Assembly (NCBI RefSeq): GCF_014905175.1
Contig: NC_057788.1
Location: 15,339,404 to 15,403,403 of the forward strand
Origin: Aphidius gifuensis
Lineage: Eukaryota > Arthropoda > Insecta > Hymenoptera > Braconidae
DNA: 64,000 bases
Direction: 5' to 3'
A program made the translations under genes and the position numbers. Each line of letters starts with the position of its first letter. The stretch's first letter is position 1. Under the pieces are notes generated by a model. It was not told the origin of the DNA. It ran no database searches and saw nothing but the letters and a program-made list of their open reading frames with translations. Of the stretch, positions 22,140 to 33,842 are shown one piece after another.

Positions 22140-22400
22140 ATTAAAAGGGAGGACTTGACAGCCGACATCGATGGGTTGCACCGCCATTGCATTTTCTAAT
22201 GGTGGCTAAAGGTTGTTGGGACTCGCCCTTCAGTGTTGGCTAGGCCCGCTTGCCTCGCTGTTCTAGTAACGCCTATTCGAAGGAGGGGTTTGGGCCTTGG
22301 GGGTGTTTGCCGTGCTTCCGTAATGGCCGAACTTCTCCCCTAGATCAAATTTCTCCCGTGTGTCGCGTTTTTCTTATTTAAATTCGTTTCGCGCGATATA
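22140..22400. other. GC-richer island between two AT-rich repeat arrays
   Basis: About 250 bp of much higher GC content (for example GGAGGGGTTTGGGCC) with no convincing frame or RNA fold recognised. It separates two unrelated repeat arrays and may be the remains of another inserted element. Confidence 0.35.
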
Positions 22401-22404
22401 TAAT

Positions 22405-23830
22405 AAAGTCAACTAATTTATTACTAATGTATGCGTAATAATTATTTAAAAAAAATAAAATAAATTCTAAAAACTAGATTAATGAATTTATTATTACTGT
22501 ATGCGTAATCATTATTGAAGAAAAGGAGATTAAATCCCCAATATTTAAAACAATTAATTTGTTATTAATGTATGCGTAATTGAAAAAGTAAAATAAATTC
22601 CAAATATTTAAATCAATGGATTTATTATTACTGTATGCGTAGTAATTATTGAAAAATGGAAAATAAATCCCCAATATTAAAATCAATTAATTTGTTATTA
22701 ATGTATGCGTAGTTGAAAGAGTAAAATAAATTCCAGAAAATTAAATCAATTAATTTATTATTACTGTATTCGTAATCGTTATTAAAAAGGAAATTAAATC
22801 CCCAATATTTAAAACAATTAATATATTATTACTGTACGCGTAATAATTATTGAAAAGTAAATTAAATCCCAGATATTTAAATTTTTATGTATACGTAATA
22901 ATTATTGAGAAAAAATAAAGTAAATTCCAATTTTTCCATATCAATTAATCTATCGTAATAATTATTGGAAAAGGAAATTGGCCTTAAAAATGGCCTTATT
23001 TTTTTGGCCTCCCAAAAATGGCCTCAAAAAATGACCAAAAGAGGCCAAAAACATAAGGACATTTTTTAAAGCCATTTTTGAGAAGACAAAAAAAAATAAG
23101 GCCATTTTTTGAGGCCATTTTTGAGAGGCCAAAAATATAAGGCCATTTTAAAGGGCCATTTTTAAGAGGCCAAAAAAAATAAGACCATTTTTTGAGGCCA
23201 TTTTTTCCATGTACGAGGTTCAGGTCGTCTTTTTTTTAACTATATTTTACCATGTTGCCATAGTATTTACGGCAAGCTGAAATAACAGACGAACTTCCCG
23301 GCTCTGATAATAATTATTGAAAAGGAAATTAAATCCCATAATTTTAAACCAAGGAATTTATTTTTTTTTTTTTGCGTACTAATTGTTGGAAAAGGACAAT
23401 AAATCCCAAATATTCAAAACATTTAATTTGTTATAATGATTATTGAAAAAGAAATTGAATCCCAAAATTTTAAACCAAGTAATTTTTTTTTTTGTTTGCG
23501 TACTAATTGTTGGAAAAGGACAATAAATCCCAAATATTCAAATCCATTAATTTAACATTAATGTATGCGTAATAATTATCGAAAAAGGAAAATAAATTCT
23601 TAATATATAAATCAATTTATTTATTATTAATGTATGCGTATTACTCGTTGGAAAAGGACAATAAATCCCAAATATTTAAATTGATCAAATTATTATTAAT
23701 TTCTGTATAATAATTATTGAGAAAGAGAATCAAATTCCCAATATATATTAATCAATTAGCTTATTGTTAATATGTGTATATGAATTTTTGAAAATAATTG
23801 TTGTAGAAGGGAATTAAATCCCAAATTTTA
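22405..23830. repeat. AT-rich tandem repeat, TTTATTATTAATGTATGCGTAATAAT family
   Basis: Units of about 70-100 bp share ATGTATGCGTAATAATTATTG, a GAAAA(A)GGAAATTAAATCCC word and an (A)ATATTTAAA(T/A)CAATTAATTT word. The array is interrupted by a MITE fragment at about 22979-23306. No coding frame. Confidence 0.75.
22979..23306. repeat. Truncated copy of the hAT MITE found at 39071
   Basis: The right end (CCATGTACGAGGTTCAGGTC through CTTCCCGGCTCTG) matches the right arm of the element at 39071-39388. The core is expanded into many TGGCC/AGGCC-A-rich words. The left terminal inverted repeat is missing. Confidence 0.75.
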
Positions 23831-23859
23831 TTTTTTAGCTTCGAACTTCGATATTAGCT

Positions 23860-24955
23860 TCAAACTACAAAATTGAAAAACCATCTGATAATAGTGTGGA
23901 AGTTGAAACAAAATATTTCAGTAAAGGCAGTTTTGAGGTTTTACAATCATCAGATCTGAGCCAGATATTTAAGGAAAATTTAGAACAGTTTATAGAGGAT
24001 GTTCAGGAAGCTAAATTAAATGGATCTGGTTCGGAACTGCATGAAATCCTTCGTCTTGACATCCAAATAAATGATTACATACCACTGCAAGGTGGTAATT
24101 TATCTTTCTGAAAACTCATTCAGTTGTGAACGTTAAAAATTCAGATAGTTTTTGTATTAATTGGTCAGTTTTAGCATGTTTATACAAGGTGTCGAAAAAT
24201 AATGAGCGTGTCAGTCATTATATAAAACATCTCGTTAAATTGAATTGCAGCAGAATATTTTTTCCAATAACATGAGAAAAAATCAAAAATTTTGAAAAAC
24301 AAAATAAGTTGAAAATCAATATTTGTGGGACAGAGAATATTGATGATGATGATGATGAAACTGATGTTGAAAAAAAAAAAAAAAAACGTAGAAAGGACAA
24401 AATTGCACCATATTATATGAGCAAAAATAAATCTATTCATTAAACAATTCATCTTTTAACGGTCAAAAGAGAAGGAGTAGAACCAGAAGAAAACGATGAT
24501 GATGATAATAATGATGATGAGTTTGATTCACAAAAGAATTTATCACAATATCATTTCGCCTGGATTAAAAAATTGTCAAGATTAGTAAGTGCACAAATTT
24601 CTAAACATGATGGAAGGAAAATAATTTGTGATCGCTGCTTATGTCATCTTCAATCTCAACAATAAAATCATGAAAAACAATGTATCGAAAAATGTAAAAG
24701 TGCAATGATATTACCGACTGCAAAAAATAATATTTAAAAATTTATAAACTATAAACATCAATTAATGGTACTATATAGTATCATCAATACGGTACGGTTA
24801 TAGTGATTTAAAATGTTTTTTGGAAAAAGTGCAGAGTGAAGAAATTGAAAAAAATCGAATTCATCAAATACATGTTCCAAGTAGTGCAGCATATTATTTG
24901 AAGTGTAGTTATGACAGTTCACTTTCTAAGTTCAATCTTCATAGACGTAAAAAAT
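23860..24955 (+). pseudogene. Relic of Polinton-type DNA polymerase B N-terminal region
   Basis: Plus-strand frames give SSDLSQIFKENLEQFIEDVQ, GSELHEILRLDIQINDYIPL, then after a stop KHLVKLNCSRIFFPIT, KLKINICGTENI, then FAWIKKLSRLVSAQISKHDG with a CDRCLCHL zinc-like pair, and HVPSSAAYYLKCSYD. This order matches the region upstream of the exonuclease/polymerase domains in protein-primed PolB proteins of Polinton/Maverick and adintovirus-like elements. Many stops and frameshifts are present, and the catalytic palm is absent. It could derive from the same family as the C-terminal half at 47.3 kb but is 22 kb away. The first 72 codons (23896-24111) are uninterrupted. Confidence 0.6.
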
Positions 24956-25728
24956 CAATTGAATAGTTTATTACCGAGCTTGAACAAAAAGCTCATCAAG
25001 TCAATAAAATAAACTGTCGGTGGTTGCACTCCAGTGGCGACAGCACCTAGATCGGGAGCGATTTCTGCGGAAGCCTGGCTTGGTGTCCGTTGGAAGTTTC
25101 TCTTCATCATCAGGTCATGATGCTTGGCTCGATCGTAGCCACTTCCAACATCAGCCATCTTACCAACTGGTTGCTTCGCCTTTCTAATACCAAAAGATGG
25201 CATTCTGAAGTCTCTGTTTGGTGTCGGGATCCGAGGGGAGGGAGTTCGTGAATCTCTTGGAGATGCATGAGAGCTCCTGCCAGTTATGGAAGTACATCTT
25301 CTCTTGGCATCACAAGCTACGCCATCGTCTTCACGTTGACGTTTGAGTGCTGTGACTCCTCTGACGTCATTACGCCATGGTAGGGGATCCTTCGCGAACT
25401 GTTCTACCAGTAAACGGACTACATGTCCGAGATCCGAAACGGGTGTGTTAACAACCCCTGGACTGAATGCCTCAGAACGTTCTGACGTTGAACGACTACG
25501 GGTCATGATGATATCGACCTCAACGTCATCGTGATCCTTTGCGTCAACCACTTTGTCTGATTGGATATCTTCATCGAGAACGGAGAATCTAACCTCTTCT
25601 ACAGGATCCAGCTTGACCTTTTCGGGAGTGAGGGGCAATTCTGGAACTAGTTCTATGTCGCTCCACTCTTTGATTTCCTCGACCACCTTCTCCAAGATGA
25701 TCGATATCCAAGCTTGCCAAAGAAGCAA
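24955..25728 (-). CDS. Orphan 257-codon open frame, Ser/Pro-rich
   Basis: I do not recognise it. The minus-strand frame has no ATG at its 5' end (the first codon is TTG), so it is probably a fragment. It contains an acidic part (VDAKDHDDVEVDII), a basic pair of clusters that could be a bipartite nuclear signal (KRQREDDG...AKRRC) and a Ser/Pro stretch (SPRDSRTPSPRIPTPN). Its GC content is higher than both flanks. It abuts the polymerase relic on one side. It may be gag or ORF1 of a retroelement, or an exon of a host gene; nothing in the sequence decides. Confidence 0.35.
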   Translation of the reverse strand: MLLWQAWISIILEKVVEEIKEWSDIELVPELPLTPEKVKLDPVEEVRFSVLDEDIQSDKVVDAKDHDDVEVDIIMTRSRSTSERSEAFSPGVVNTPVSDLGHVVRLLVEQFAKDPLPWRNDVRGVTALKRQREDDGVACDAKRRCTSITGRSSHASPRDSRTPSPRIPTPNRDFRMPSFGIRKAKQPVGKMADVGSGYDRAKHHDLMMKRNFQRTPSQASAEIAPDLGAVATGVQPPTVYFIDLMSFLFKLGNKLFN

Positions 25729-26299
25729 CTAATGGACTCATTGTCCCTGGAGCTGGTTAAGCAGTGGAGAAAGTGGCCTCTGCAGCACCTCCGGTCGCAT
25801 GCTTCTCTTGATCCCTGGACATCTTGTTTATCAAGGTATCCAGGTTCATATTGACCTTGTCTATATGGACTATCATCAACATTGTCATAGTGAACTAAAT
25901 AGCCAATTCATGAAACAACAAATAATAAAAAAGACATTTTTTTTTTAAATTTACTTGATCCATTTTAAATCAGGAATCCTGTTCCATCCCTGATCAGCTA
26001 TCCTGGCTCTAACCTTACAATCTGGCCAAGTTTGTAACAAGAAGCTAGTGGCATATTTTTAAAAGTATTCTTCTTGAAGCAAACCATCTATGGTTCCAAA
26101 CAAGACACTATATCAGCATGAAACAAACAGGATATTGTTCATATATCAAGACTTTTTTTTTCTTATTACAAACCAATTATTGTTTATACATATTGTCTAA
26201 AAGTTTTCTTCTAAAAAATAGAAGAAGTTTTTTTCAGTGTGAAGAAAAATAATTCTAAATTACGAACATAAAAGTTAATTTACTGGTGTAATTTCATCT

Positions 26300-27440
26300 C
26301 TTCAGATTCAAATGTACAATGGAAAGAGAAAATTGACGATGAGATTCAGATAAACCTCCATGCTGATGATAATAAAAATGAAGAAAGTGCAGATGTTAAG
26401 AGAATAGAAAATATTCTTAAAAGATTAATTAGAACACAATCTTGGACGATACCAACGCCATTAATTGAATAAAAAATAATAATACATCGAGTGAATTTCG
26501 TAGGCAGAGTAATGAGTATTCAAAAAAAAAAAATCTTTTTGACGAGGCGTGTAAGTCACTACACTGCAAGTGTTGCTTGGGCAAAGCCGGATGGAGAAGA
26601 AATATCCATGGCTTTTGCAAATAGATCAGCTGCTCTTTTCAGAGGAAAACCAAATAATTATTGCCTGCAAAACATTCAACGTGCTCTAGACCATAAATAC
26701 CCTGATGAACTGAAGACGAAATTGTGGTTCCGCAGCGCACGTTGTCAACGCATTTTAAATGCAGATACTGATGCTGATATTGACATTCCTCTGAAAGAGA
26801 CTCAACGCTATCTTGAAAAAATCAGCGATAAAGATAAAAAAAAAATGAACGATGAGCTCCGTGCATTAAAAAATAATGGGATAGTTGATACAACTAATTA
26901 CAATTTCATTCATAACGAGAATCAACGAAAATTAGAATTCGAAATTTCAATACATTCCCGGGTCATTAAAATATAGTTAAATTAATTTTGACTTCAATTA
27001 TTTATAGATCTATTGAAAAAAGGAATAATGAATGATAATTCAGATTCTGATAATTATGAAGCCATTTACCGTTTATCTGCACATCATTACACTGAAATTG
27101 ATATGCAATCAATGTCAATCACTTATTCAATCATAGTGGTATATTTCTTGATGGAACAAAAAAAAGACATCGTGGAGTGCAAAAAAAATTTGGAAAATCT
27201 CCAAAAAAATGAATTATTTTTGTTTCTGGTTGCACTTGTTGACCCGAACAACAGAATAACGGGCAACAACTCACATCAAGCAGGTCTATTCGTGACCGGA
27301 AAACAGCCTATCATAACTATAAATGTATTAGACGCGATTGGTCTGTATAATCATAGCTGCATTCAGATGATAACACGTTATCATATCGGTGGATTTATGA
27401 TTTATCGCGCACTTCGTCCGATAAAAGCCAGTGGAAAAAT
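26300..27440 (+). pseudogene. SMYD4-like SET/TPR protein gene fragment
   Basis: Three plus-strand pieces fit a SMYD4-type lysine methyltransferase. About 26305-26470 gives VQWKEKIDDEIQINL after a possible TTCAG acceptor. About 26491-26976 gives a TPR-like region, YTASVAWAKPDGEEISMAFA then NRSAALFRGK and LDHKYPDELKTKLWFRSARC. 27013-27435 gives the SET part with DAIGLYNHSCIQMITRYHIG and YRALRPIKAS, where NHSC is the conserved SET motif. The MYND zinc finger and first SET half, expected between the last two pieces, are missing. The sequence diverges right after RPIKAS, and a frameshift lies in an A run near 26525. It looks like a broken gene copy, not an active locus. Confidence 0.6.
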
Positions 27441-28340
27441 TAGGTTATGGGAGGATTGGTGACACCAAGAGGATATCCAAGGAGTTACATCGGGTGTAGG
27501 GATAAAGGGATTTACGTGAAGGAGAATAAACTGGTAGAAGGAAAAGACATCAGGATTACGACACATTTCATTTTGGTGCATTCGTATATTCATCGAAGTA
27601 AGGTAAGATTACCTGATTTAATAATATTACCACGCACGTGAGAAAAAAAATAGTTCCCTGCCACATATACTCCCACCCAAATATCGTAAACTTGTAACCC
27701 CACTCTAATACGCCCCCCCCCTCCCCCCCTCCACTAATATAAAATTCGTTCTCATGCCCCGTAAAAGAAAAAAAAATATATACCGCGTACGCTTCAACTT
27801 ATTTACCGTTATACTAAAATCCCCACCACAAAAAAAAAAATGTATATATGCGACCCCCCCCTTATTTTCCCGTTATTCATTTTTTTTAACTTTCCCTACA
27901 AATGAATTATGTATCTAATAATAATAATAAAAATAAACAAAAGAAAAAAAACTAACTACGTTCATCGGCGAGTCATCCCGGAACCATAGTTTACAAATTC
28001 CCATTTATTCCAGACTAATTATGTTATGATAGATTAAAATCTATTGTAATAATTAGTCAGCCCACCGGTAAAATTTCTATTCCCCTTAATCCCAGGACTC
28101 ATTATGTTATAATAAATTAATTTTTTTATCGTAATAATTAGTCAGCCCTCCGGAGAGAAAAATAATTCACTGTTGGATATATTGCCCGTTAAGGGATTTA
28201 TATCTAGTAAGGAGTTTAGGATAGTTAATTTAAATAATCAACACAATAATTTTGTTTGTTACTGTTCTAGTTTAATAATTATCATGTAAATTATTCTTTA
28301 ATTTTTATATTATTATTCAATTTATTTGTGACATTATTTA
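27441..28340. other. Non-coding spacer with low-complexity and a tandem duplication
   Basis: Contains a C-rich tract (27709-27732), several A runs and a two-copy tandem repeat (about 28012-28078 and 28092-28155) sharing TAATAATTAGTCAGCCC and an AATTATGTTATRATARATTA-like word. No coding frame is convincing. Confidence 0.5.
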
Positions 28341-28945
28341 AGTTGATTTTTTGTAATAGCAACAATTGCCCTGGCCGTCCACTTGAGCTTATTGATGAGG
28401 TAAGCTCACCCCGATCCGTCGACTCAGGTGTGGACGCTCGCTCGGTCCTCTCAGACAAAACATCACCAAGCCCCACTCCCCCTGCAATCCCAGCTCCAAT
28501 GAGCCTAAAGTTACCACCAATTTTGCTCAACCCTTTTGTAGCGAAGTCATTGTTGCCTTCAAACGCACGAAGAGGGTCAAGGCCAGGTATCGTTCAGGAT
28601 CTTGGCGTCCAACCGAATGATCTGATAATCCAAGGGCATATGAACCCAAATGCAGGGATTTAGATTGCCTTTGGAGGGATCCAAGGTATCCAGGTCCTGG
28701 ACCTAATGACCTCGCTCCATGTCGTGATCCCAAATGTAAATTGCGTCGTCACTGAGGATATTCCTATTTATATATTTTATTTTTTTTTTTGTTTAGTCAG
28801 TCTTGTGATAATGTGATACGTGGTTGGACCACGTATAACAAAAAGTACAAATATTGATTAAGAATAATATAAAAAAAAAAAAATAAGATTATGTAAGACT
28901 CAAAGACGTCACGGGGGAGGGAATAGGGAGAAATTGAGGTGGATG
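28340..28945 (+). other. Internal 3' region and polypurine tract of an LTR retroelement
   Basis: Moderately GC-rich sequence with a short Ser/Pro-rich frame (28328-28663) that I do not recognise. It ends in a purine-rich run (GGGGGAGGGAATAGGGAG, about 28912-28930), just before sequence that behaves as an LTR. Upstream domains are absent. Confidence 0.4.
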
Positions 28946-28946
28946 T

Positions 28947-29958
28947 TGTGACGAGTTGCACTCGCCCACCTTAAAATTTTATTTTATTATTATTACTTTA
29001 TGTTATTTTATTATTATTATATAATCGGGTAAGGCTGGCCAAACAAGAAGGGGAATATTGTTGGGGAAGGACAAATTTCTCGAGCAATTTGAGCTGGCGA
29101 TCCAGCTGGATAGACACTTCGGTTTCTGCCTTCCGACTAGTAAGTTCGAGGTTCTTGAGGAGCCATCCCAGAACCTCGTATAGTCTTCTCCCCACCCTGG
29201 TATTAGAGTCATCCATACCTGAACCCAAGGAGCAGGTGTCATCCTCTCCTGAAAATCCCCGTCATTTAGTTAGTTAATCCCCGTATAGTTAGTTGGTCAG
29301 CCTTGTTTCGTTTTTCATTAATTATTAGTTTGTTAATTACTCTTTTTTTTATATCATTTTTTTTGTTAAGACCATGACTTGAAGTCAGGTCTCATAATGT
29401 TTATATTTGTGTTCAAATAAATAATATTTTATAATTTTCGATAAAACGTAACATTATAATTAATATTAATTTTGATACTTAAATTGTTTTTATAATAAAT
29501 AATCTTGTTGTTTGTGTGCCATAATTATTGTTTGTCAAGTAATTTATTGTGCTACCCTTGATTTTACCTTTTCAGTGACTTAATTTTAACATTCTTTACT
29601 CGGCCCTCTCTCTACGAACCAGCATACTGAACGACCCGGGCAAACCCCTCAACTTAGTTTTAAAATTATATTTTCAGGAACGGATCAACATCGATGGATA
29701 TCGTTGGATTAATTGGATTATTCGGATTTTCGTGACTATCGTGATTATTGTGGTTATTTGGCTATTTGGTATTTGGTATTTGGTTATTTGGCTATTCGTC
29801 TATCTGGTTATTTGGTTAGTTTTAGTGACGTTTTTCCGGTAAGTTTTAGCGTCGTAGAATAAAATTTACCGCCCTCCCCTTTTGTCTAAAATAATTCGTT
29901 GATCCGCGACCCGAACTAAATTCTAGAATTGAGTGAGAAGGTAACATGTCACGTTACA
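28947..29958 (+). repeat. LTR (3' copy) of an unclassified LTR retroelement
   Basis: About 1012 bp starting TGTGACGAG and ending CACGTTACA, preceded by a purine tract. A diverged inverted copy lies at 35975-36806. Both share CACTCGCC, a TAA-type microsatellite, GGCCAAACA, the word CCAAGGAGCAGG, and CGGCCCTCTCTC. Confidence 0.65.
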
Positions 29959-31500
29959 AAATATTAATAATAATATCTATAATAATAAAATTTTAAATAT
30001 AAATACTAATAATTATCAATATTTATATATGAATGTAATTGTCAATATTATTATTAATAGGGATTCTCTCGATACCACTCATGTCATAATTGAATGACTA
30101 GAAATAATTTTAATTAATGATTGAAAATCATATAATTTTCCTCGACCAATACGAAATAAGCGACATTAGGAAAGTGGAAATGGACCAAGGAGGAAAACCG
30201 AACATCCCCGAAGGATCCCCACCTACCCTCATGGTCTGAAAGTATCGAGCGACATTGATCGCTAGATCTCGGTCACTTGGTCAGTGGTAGTTCCTTGACC
30301 TACACCAGCTCTTCCAGCTCTAATAGCTTAGGTACTTTGCCTCGTCGAATCGAATTAATTCAAATAACTTAGAATATTTTCTACGAGTCTGCACAAGCTG
30401 TAAGTTACTATTGTTCAATATTGTATTGATTATTTTATTAAATTGTTGTCCAACAATATTTAAGTAACATTTGGTTACTTGAATTATCAATTTAAATTCA
30501 TTAAATTAGTTGCAATTTTAACTTGTATTAAATTACGACCGCATGGTCTGAATTTTTCTTGCTCGTGTGAATTAAATTCAAGGCACGCTCTGAATTAATT
30601 TAATTAATCAACTAAATATTGAATAATATAAATTATAATTTGTTGCATTAATAATCCAGTTAATTATTGAAATAATTAAATATTTAATTATAAAAGTTCA
30701 CGACCGCGTGGTCAGTCATTTGGTCTTGAATACGACCTAAAGTACAGTGAAAAGTTTCATATAATTGTTCTAGTTAAACTCGAATAAAAGTAATACTTTT
30801 ATTGTAATTTTACTGTAAGATCAGTGCTACGTTTGGGTCTGTAATTTGACATAATTCAATCTTCGACATCATACAACTAAGTTATATAATAATATTGTAG
30901 CACTCCATATATATAAATATACCTTCACATCGTTATTTTATTATTAGCGATAAAATAACCAAGCCAACCTGTCACATACGAGCCATATTCAAGGTCAACC
31001 CAAGGTACACGCCGTCACCAGATTTCTAAATTAAAATATATCCCACCAATGTGAGTACCTTTTAAATAAATTTAATTTAGTGTTCGTTTCGTGAATTTGT
31101 AACCATTGTGTAGTTAAAATTTTGTAAAAGCCACGCGTCATCGTTGCGTCGATGTAGACTCAGTGATTCATCCAAATAATCGAGTGGATTGCTTCTGAAT
31201 CCCGTTGCATAATTTTCGGGATTCGTATCTAATTATTTGACGGGTCGTTCGCATTTAAATAATCTTTATTCTCTGACTCCGCCACGACTGCATGGTTTTA
31301 AAATCTCTCTTTTTAATGTGACGCGCAGATAATTAAAATAAGGTCATATAATTCTTAATATTAATTTGTACACCGTCTTTATGTAAATGTCTACAACTTG
31401 TAAAGAACCTCCTTTCTTTATATCATGGACTTTGAAATCAGTTAACTTATCTCGTCGTAAACCACCACATATGCCAATTATTAAAGTGACCTAAAAATAG
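29959..31500. other. Non-coding stretch with retroelement-like GC-richer core
   Basis: AT-rich at both ends, with a less AT-rich core (about 30150-30340 and 30960-31300). No protein frame was found. A purine-rich word (about 30170-30205) precedes the core, which could mark another LTR, but no matching ends were found. Confidence 0.3.
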
Positions 31501-32720
31501 TAAAAACAAATTTTTAGCATCAAATTGATTATAAAAAAAAAAAAAAAATAGCGTGTTGCGAGTACGCTAATAATAACAATAATAATATTAATTCTGACAA
31601 TAATATTCAAAAATAAATATTATTAGTTAATAATAATTATTAGTATTTATATTTAGAATATTATTATTATAAATGTTATTATTCATATCGTCACATTAAT
31701 GAAAGAAGGGCGTAATTGCAAATTTATAAGTTTTCGGGCTCTGCATCTAATTTTAAGGCTTGAAGAAAAAAAAAAGGGGCGTATATTCAGGGACTTACGC
31801 CTTTTTCCCATTCTCAGAATCATTTTTAATAAAAGATGAAGATTTGTAATTATTTTTATGTTCTTCTTATTAATAGTAAATTATTCATAATTATCAGTAA
31901 ACAATCAATAATTTACAAAATTCTGCCATTAAATAAATTTCAAATAAATTTGGAAATACGCCCTTCATCTTTCATCAAAGATTATTTTGATAACGGAAAA
32001 AAGGCGTAAATCCTTGGACATACGCCTTTTATCTTTTGTCAAAGATTGTTAAACCCATTTTCCCTTCTTTTTAAGTTGTAAAATTAGATGAAAAACCCGA
32101 AAATTAAAAAATTTACACTTACGCTCTTTTTCCTCTAAAATTGACGTTTTTGGCACTCACGGCTTTCATCTTTTAATGCGACGAAAAAATTGATACCATC
32201 GATATTATTACTAATATTATATTGATATTATTGGTAATATCATAATATTATTGGAGTTATCATTATTTCTAATAATATCATTCATATATAACCATAGTAT
32301 AAATAAAATAATAATTTCAAAAATACCATCGATAATAATAATATCAATATAATATTATTAATAATAACAATGGTATCAACCATATTAATAATTATTATTA
32401 ATAATAACAATAATATTAATAATATAAATAATAATATTGACAATAACATTCATATATAAATATTAATAATTATTAGTATTTATATTCAAAATATTATTAT
32501 TATAGATATTATTATTAATATCAATACTATGGTGAATTATCGATAATATTATCGAAGTTATTGTTGTTATAATTATCATCATTTATATATATTTATAGTA
32601 TGAATAATAATAATAACAATAATTTTATAAATAATAATACTAATTACGATATAATATTGATAATATTATCAATAATAATATTTTTAATATGATCAATAAT
32701 CAGTTATACTGTTTAATAAT
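31500..32720. repeat. TAA/ATT-rich low-complexity region with an embedded MITE
   Basis: Long runs of degenerate ATT/AAT trinucleotides, many palindromic. Between about 31694 and 32178 lies an inverted-repeat element with more complex sequence. Confidence 0.65.
31694..32178. mobile_element. MITE-like inverted-repeat element
   Basis: The left arm (GCGTAATTGCAAATTTATAA, TTTTCGGG, CATCTAATTTTA) is inverted at the right (TAAAATTAGATG, CCCGAAAATTAAAA, TTACACTTACGC). A second inner pair (GGCGTATATTCAGGGACTTACGCC and a related GGCGTAAATCCTTGG...) is nested inside. The arms are imperfect; exact ends are uncertain. Confidence 0.5.
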
Positions 32721-33119
32721 ATTTAAATTAAAAAAAGTCGCACACGCGTGCACACATAGAGTTTGTACGTTACACGTAGTACATGTTGTATGCTTGCCAG
32801 CTTCCCTACTCTCTTTATGTAATTCTCCACTCTCTAGTCGCTCGTGACCGATTATTATTATTATTGAGTATATTTTTCCTCCTTTTTCATCAAGATGAAG
32901 AGAGGAGGGATAGCTTGGAGTGGGGACAGCTTGGTAGATTCAAGCTTCTCCGAAATACCGTGGGCTGATCTAACTCTCTTGGCTGTGGGACGTAATAAGA
33001 CGCACACGTTTCGTGGTCAGCTCTTGGTTTTACGTATATTACGGTACTCATGTATCTAGCTGGAGACTCAGCGGACACGTGGATTCTTAGGTTAGATTTT
33101 TGAGGCGTTGTCTGTGAAA

Positions 33120-33772
33120 ATCACTGGACAACGTCAAGCATACAATTCTTTTCGATTATTTAGTTAGTTAATTGGTTAGATTCGCGTTGCCTTTTTGTTT
33201 ATTTAACTAATTGAATTCAAGGTCGCGAGTAAGTTTTGTATTACGTTTTAGATTATTGAGATTACGTTATGTATTTTGGGATTTACGATTAAGTTTTGAG
33301 TTAATAAATATTACGTTTTGGTTTTGAATTTAAAATATTATTGTGTTTCGTTAATTATTTGATTGATATTAAGTATTTTCTTGTGACTTTACCCAGCCTT
33401 TCTACCACAACCAGCACACTCAGTGATTCTAGCGTCCTTTTAGGCTAATAATTGATATGGCATTTGATTATTTTGGTTACGTTTCCGGTCGCTGAGGTTT
33501 ATTTGTTCTTTCTATTTAGTGTTTCTGGTATGAATGTAATATGCCTTTTTCGAGTTTTAGGATGAATTGCAAACCTCACGATTTTAATTCATGCTTTTTT
33601 CGAGTTTTAAGGCAAATTGAAAACTACACGATTTTGATATTAAAATAATAATATCCGGTAATTTTGGATATTGAGTTTGGTTAGTTTTGTGTTTTGAGAT
33701 AAATTAATAAATAAACCAAATAAAATACTTGATAATTATTTCGAGAAGGTAACATGCAAAAATATTACGTTA
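33120..33772 (+). repeat. Probable LTR 3' part related in its end to the 28.9-kb LTR
   Basis: Thymine-rich sequence with repeated ATTACGTTTT-like words, ending GAGAAGGTAACATGCAAAAA...TTACGTTACA. This resembles the GAGAAGGTAACATGTCACGTTACA end near 29935-29958 (split here for length). No 5' end or target duplication was found. Confidence 0.35.
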
Positions 33773-33787
33773 CAATCTACAAACAAT

Positions 33788-33842
33788 ATTTATTTATTTA
33801 TTCATTCATTCATTCATTTATTTATTTATTTATTTATTTATT
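33788..33842. repeat. Tetranucleotide microsatellite TTTA/TTCA
   Basis: Tandem TTTA with an internal block of TTCA repeats, about 55 bp. Confidence 0.9.
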
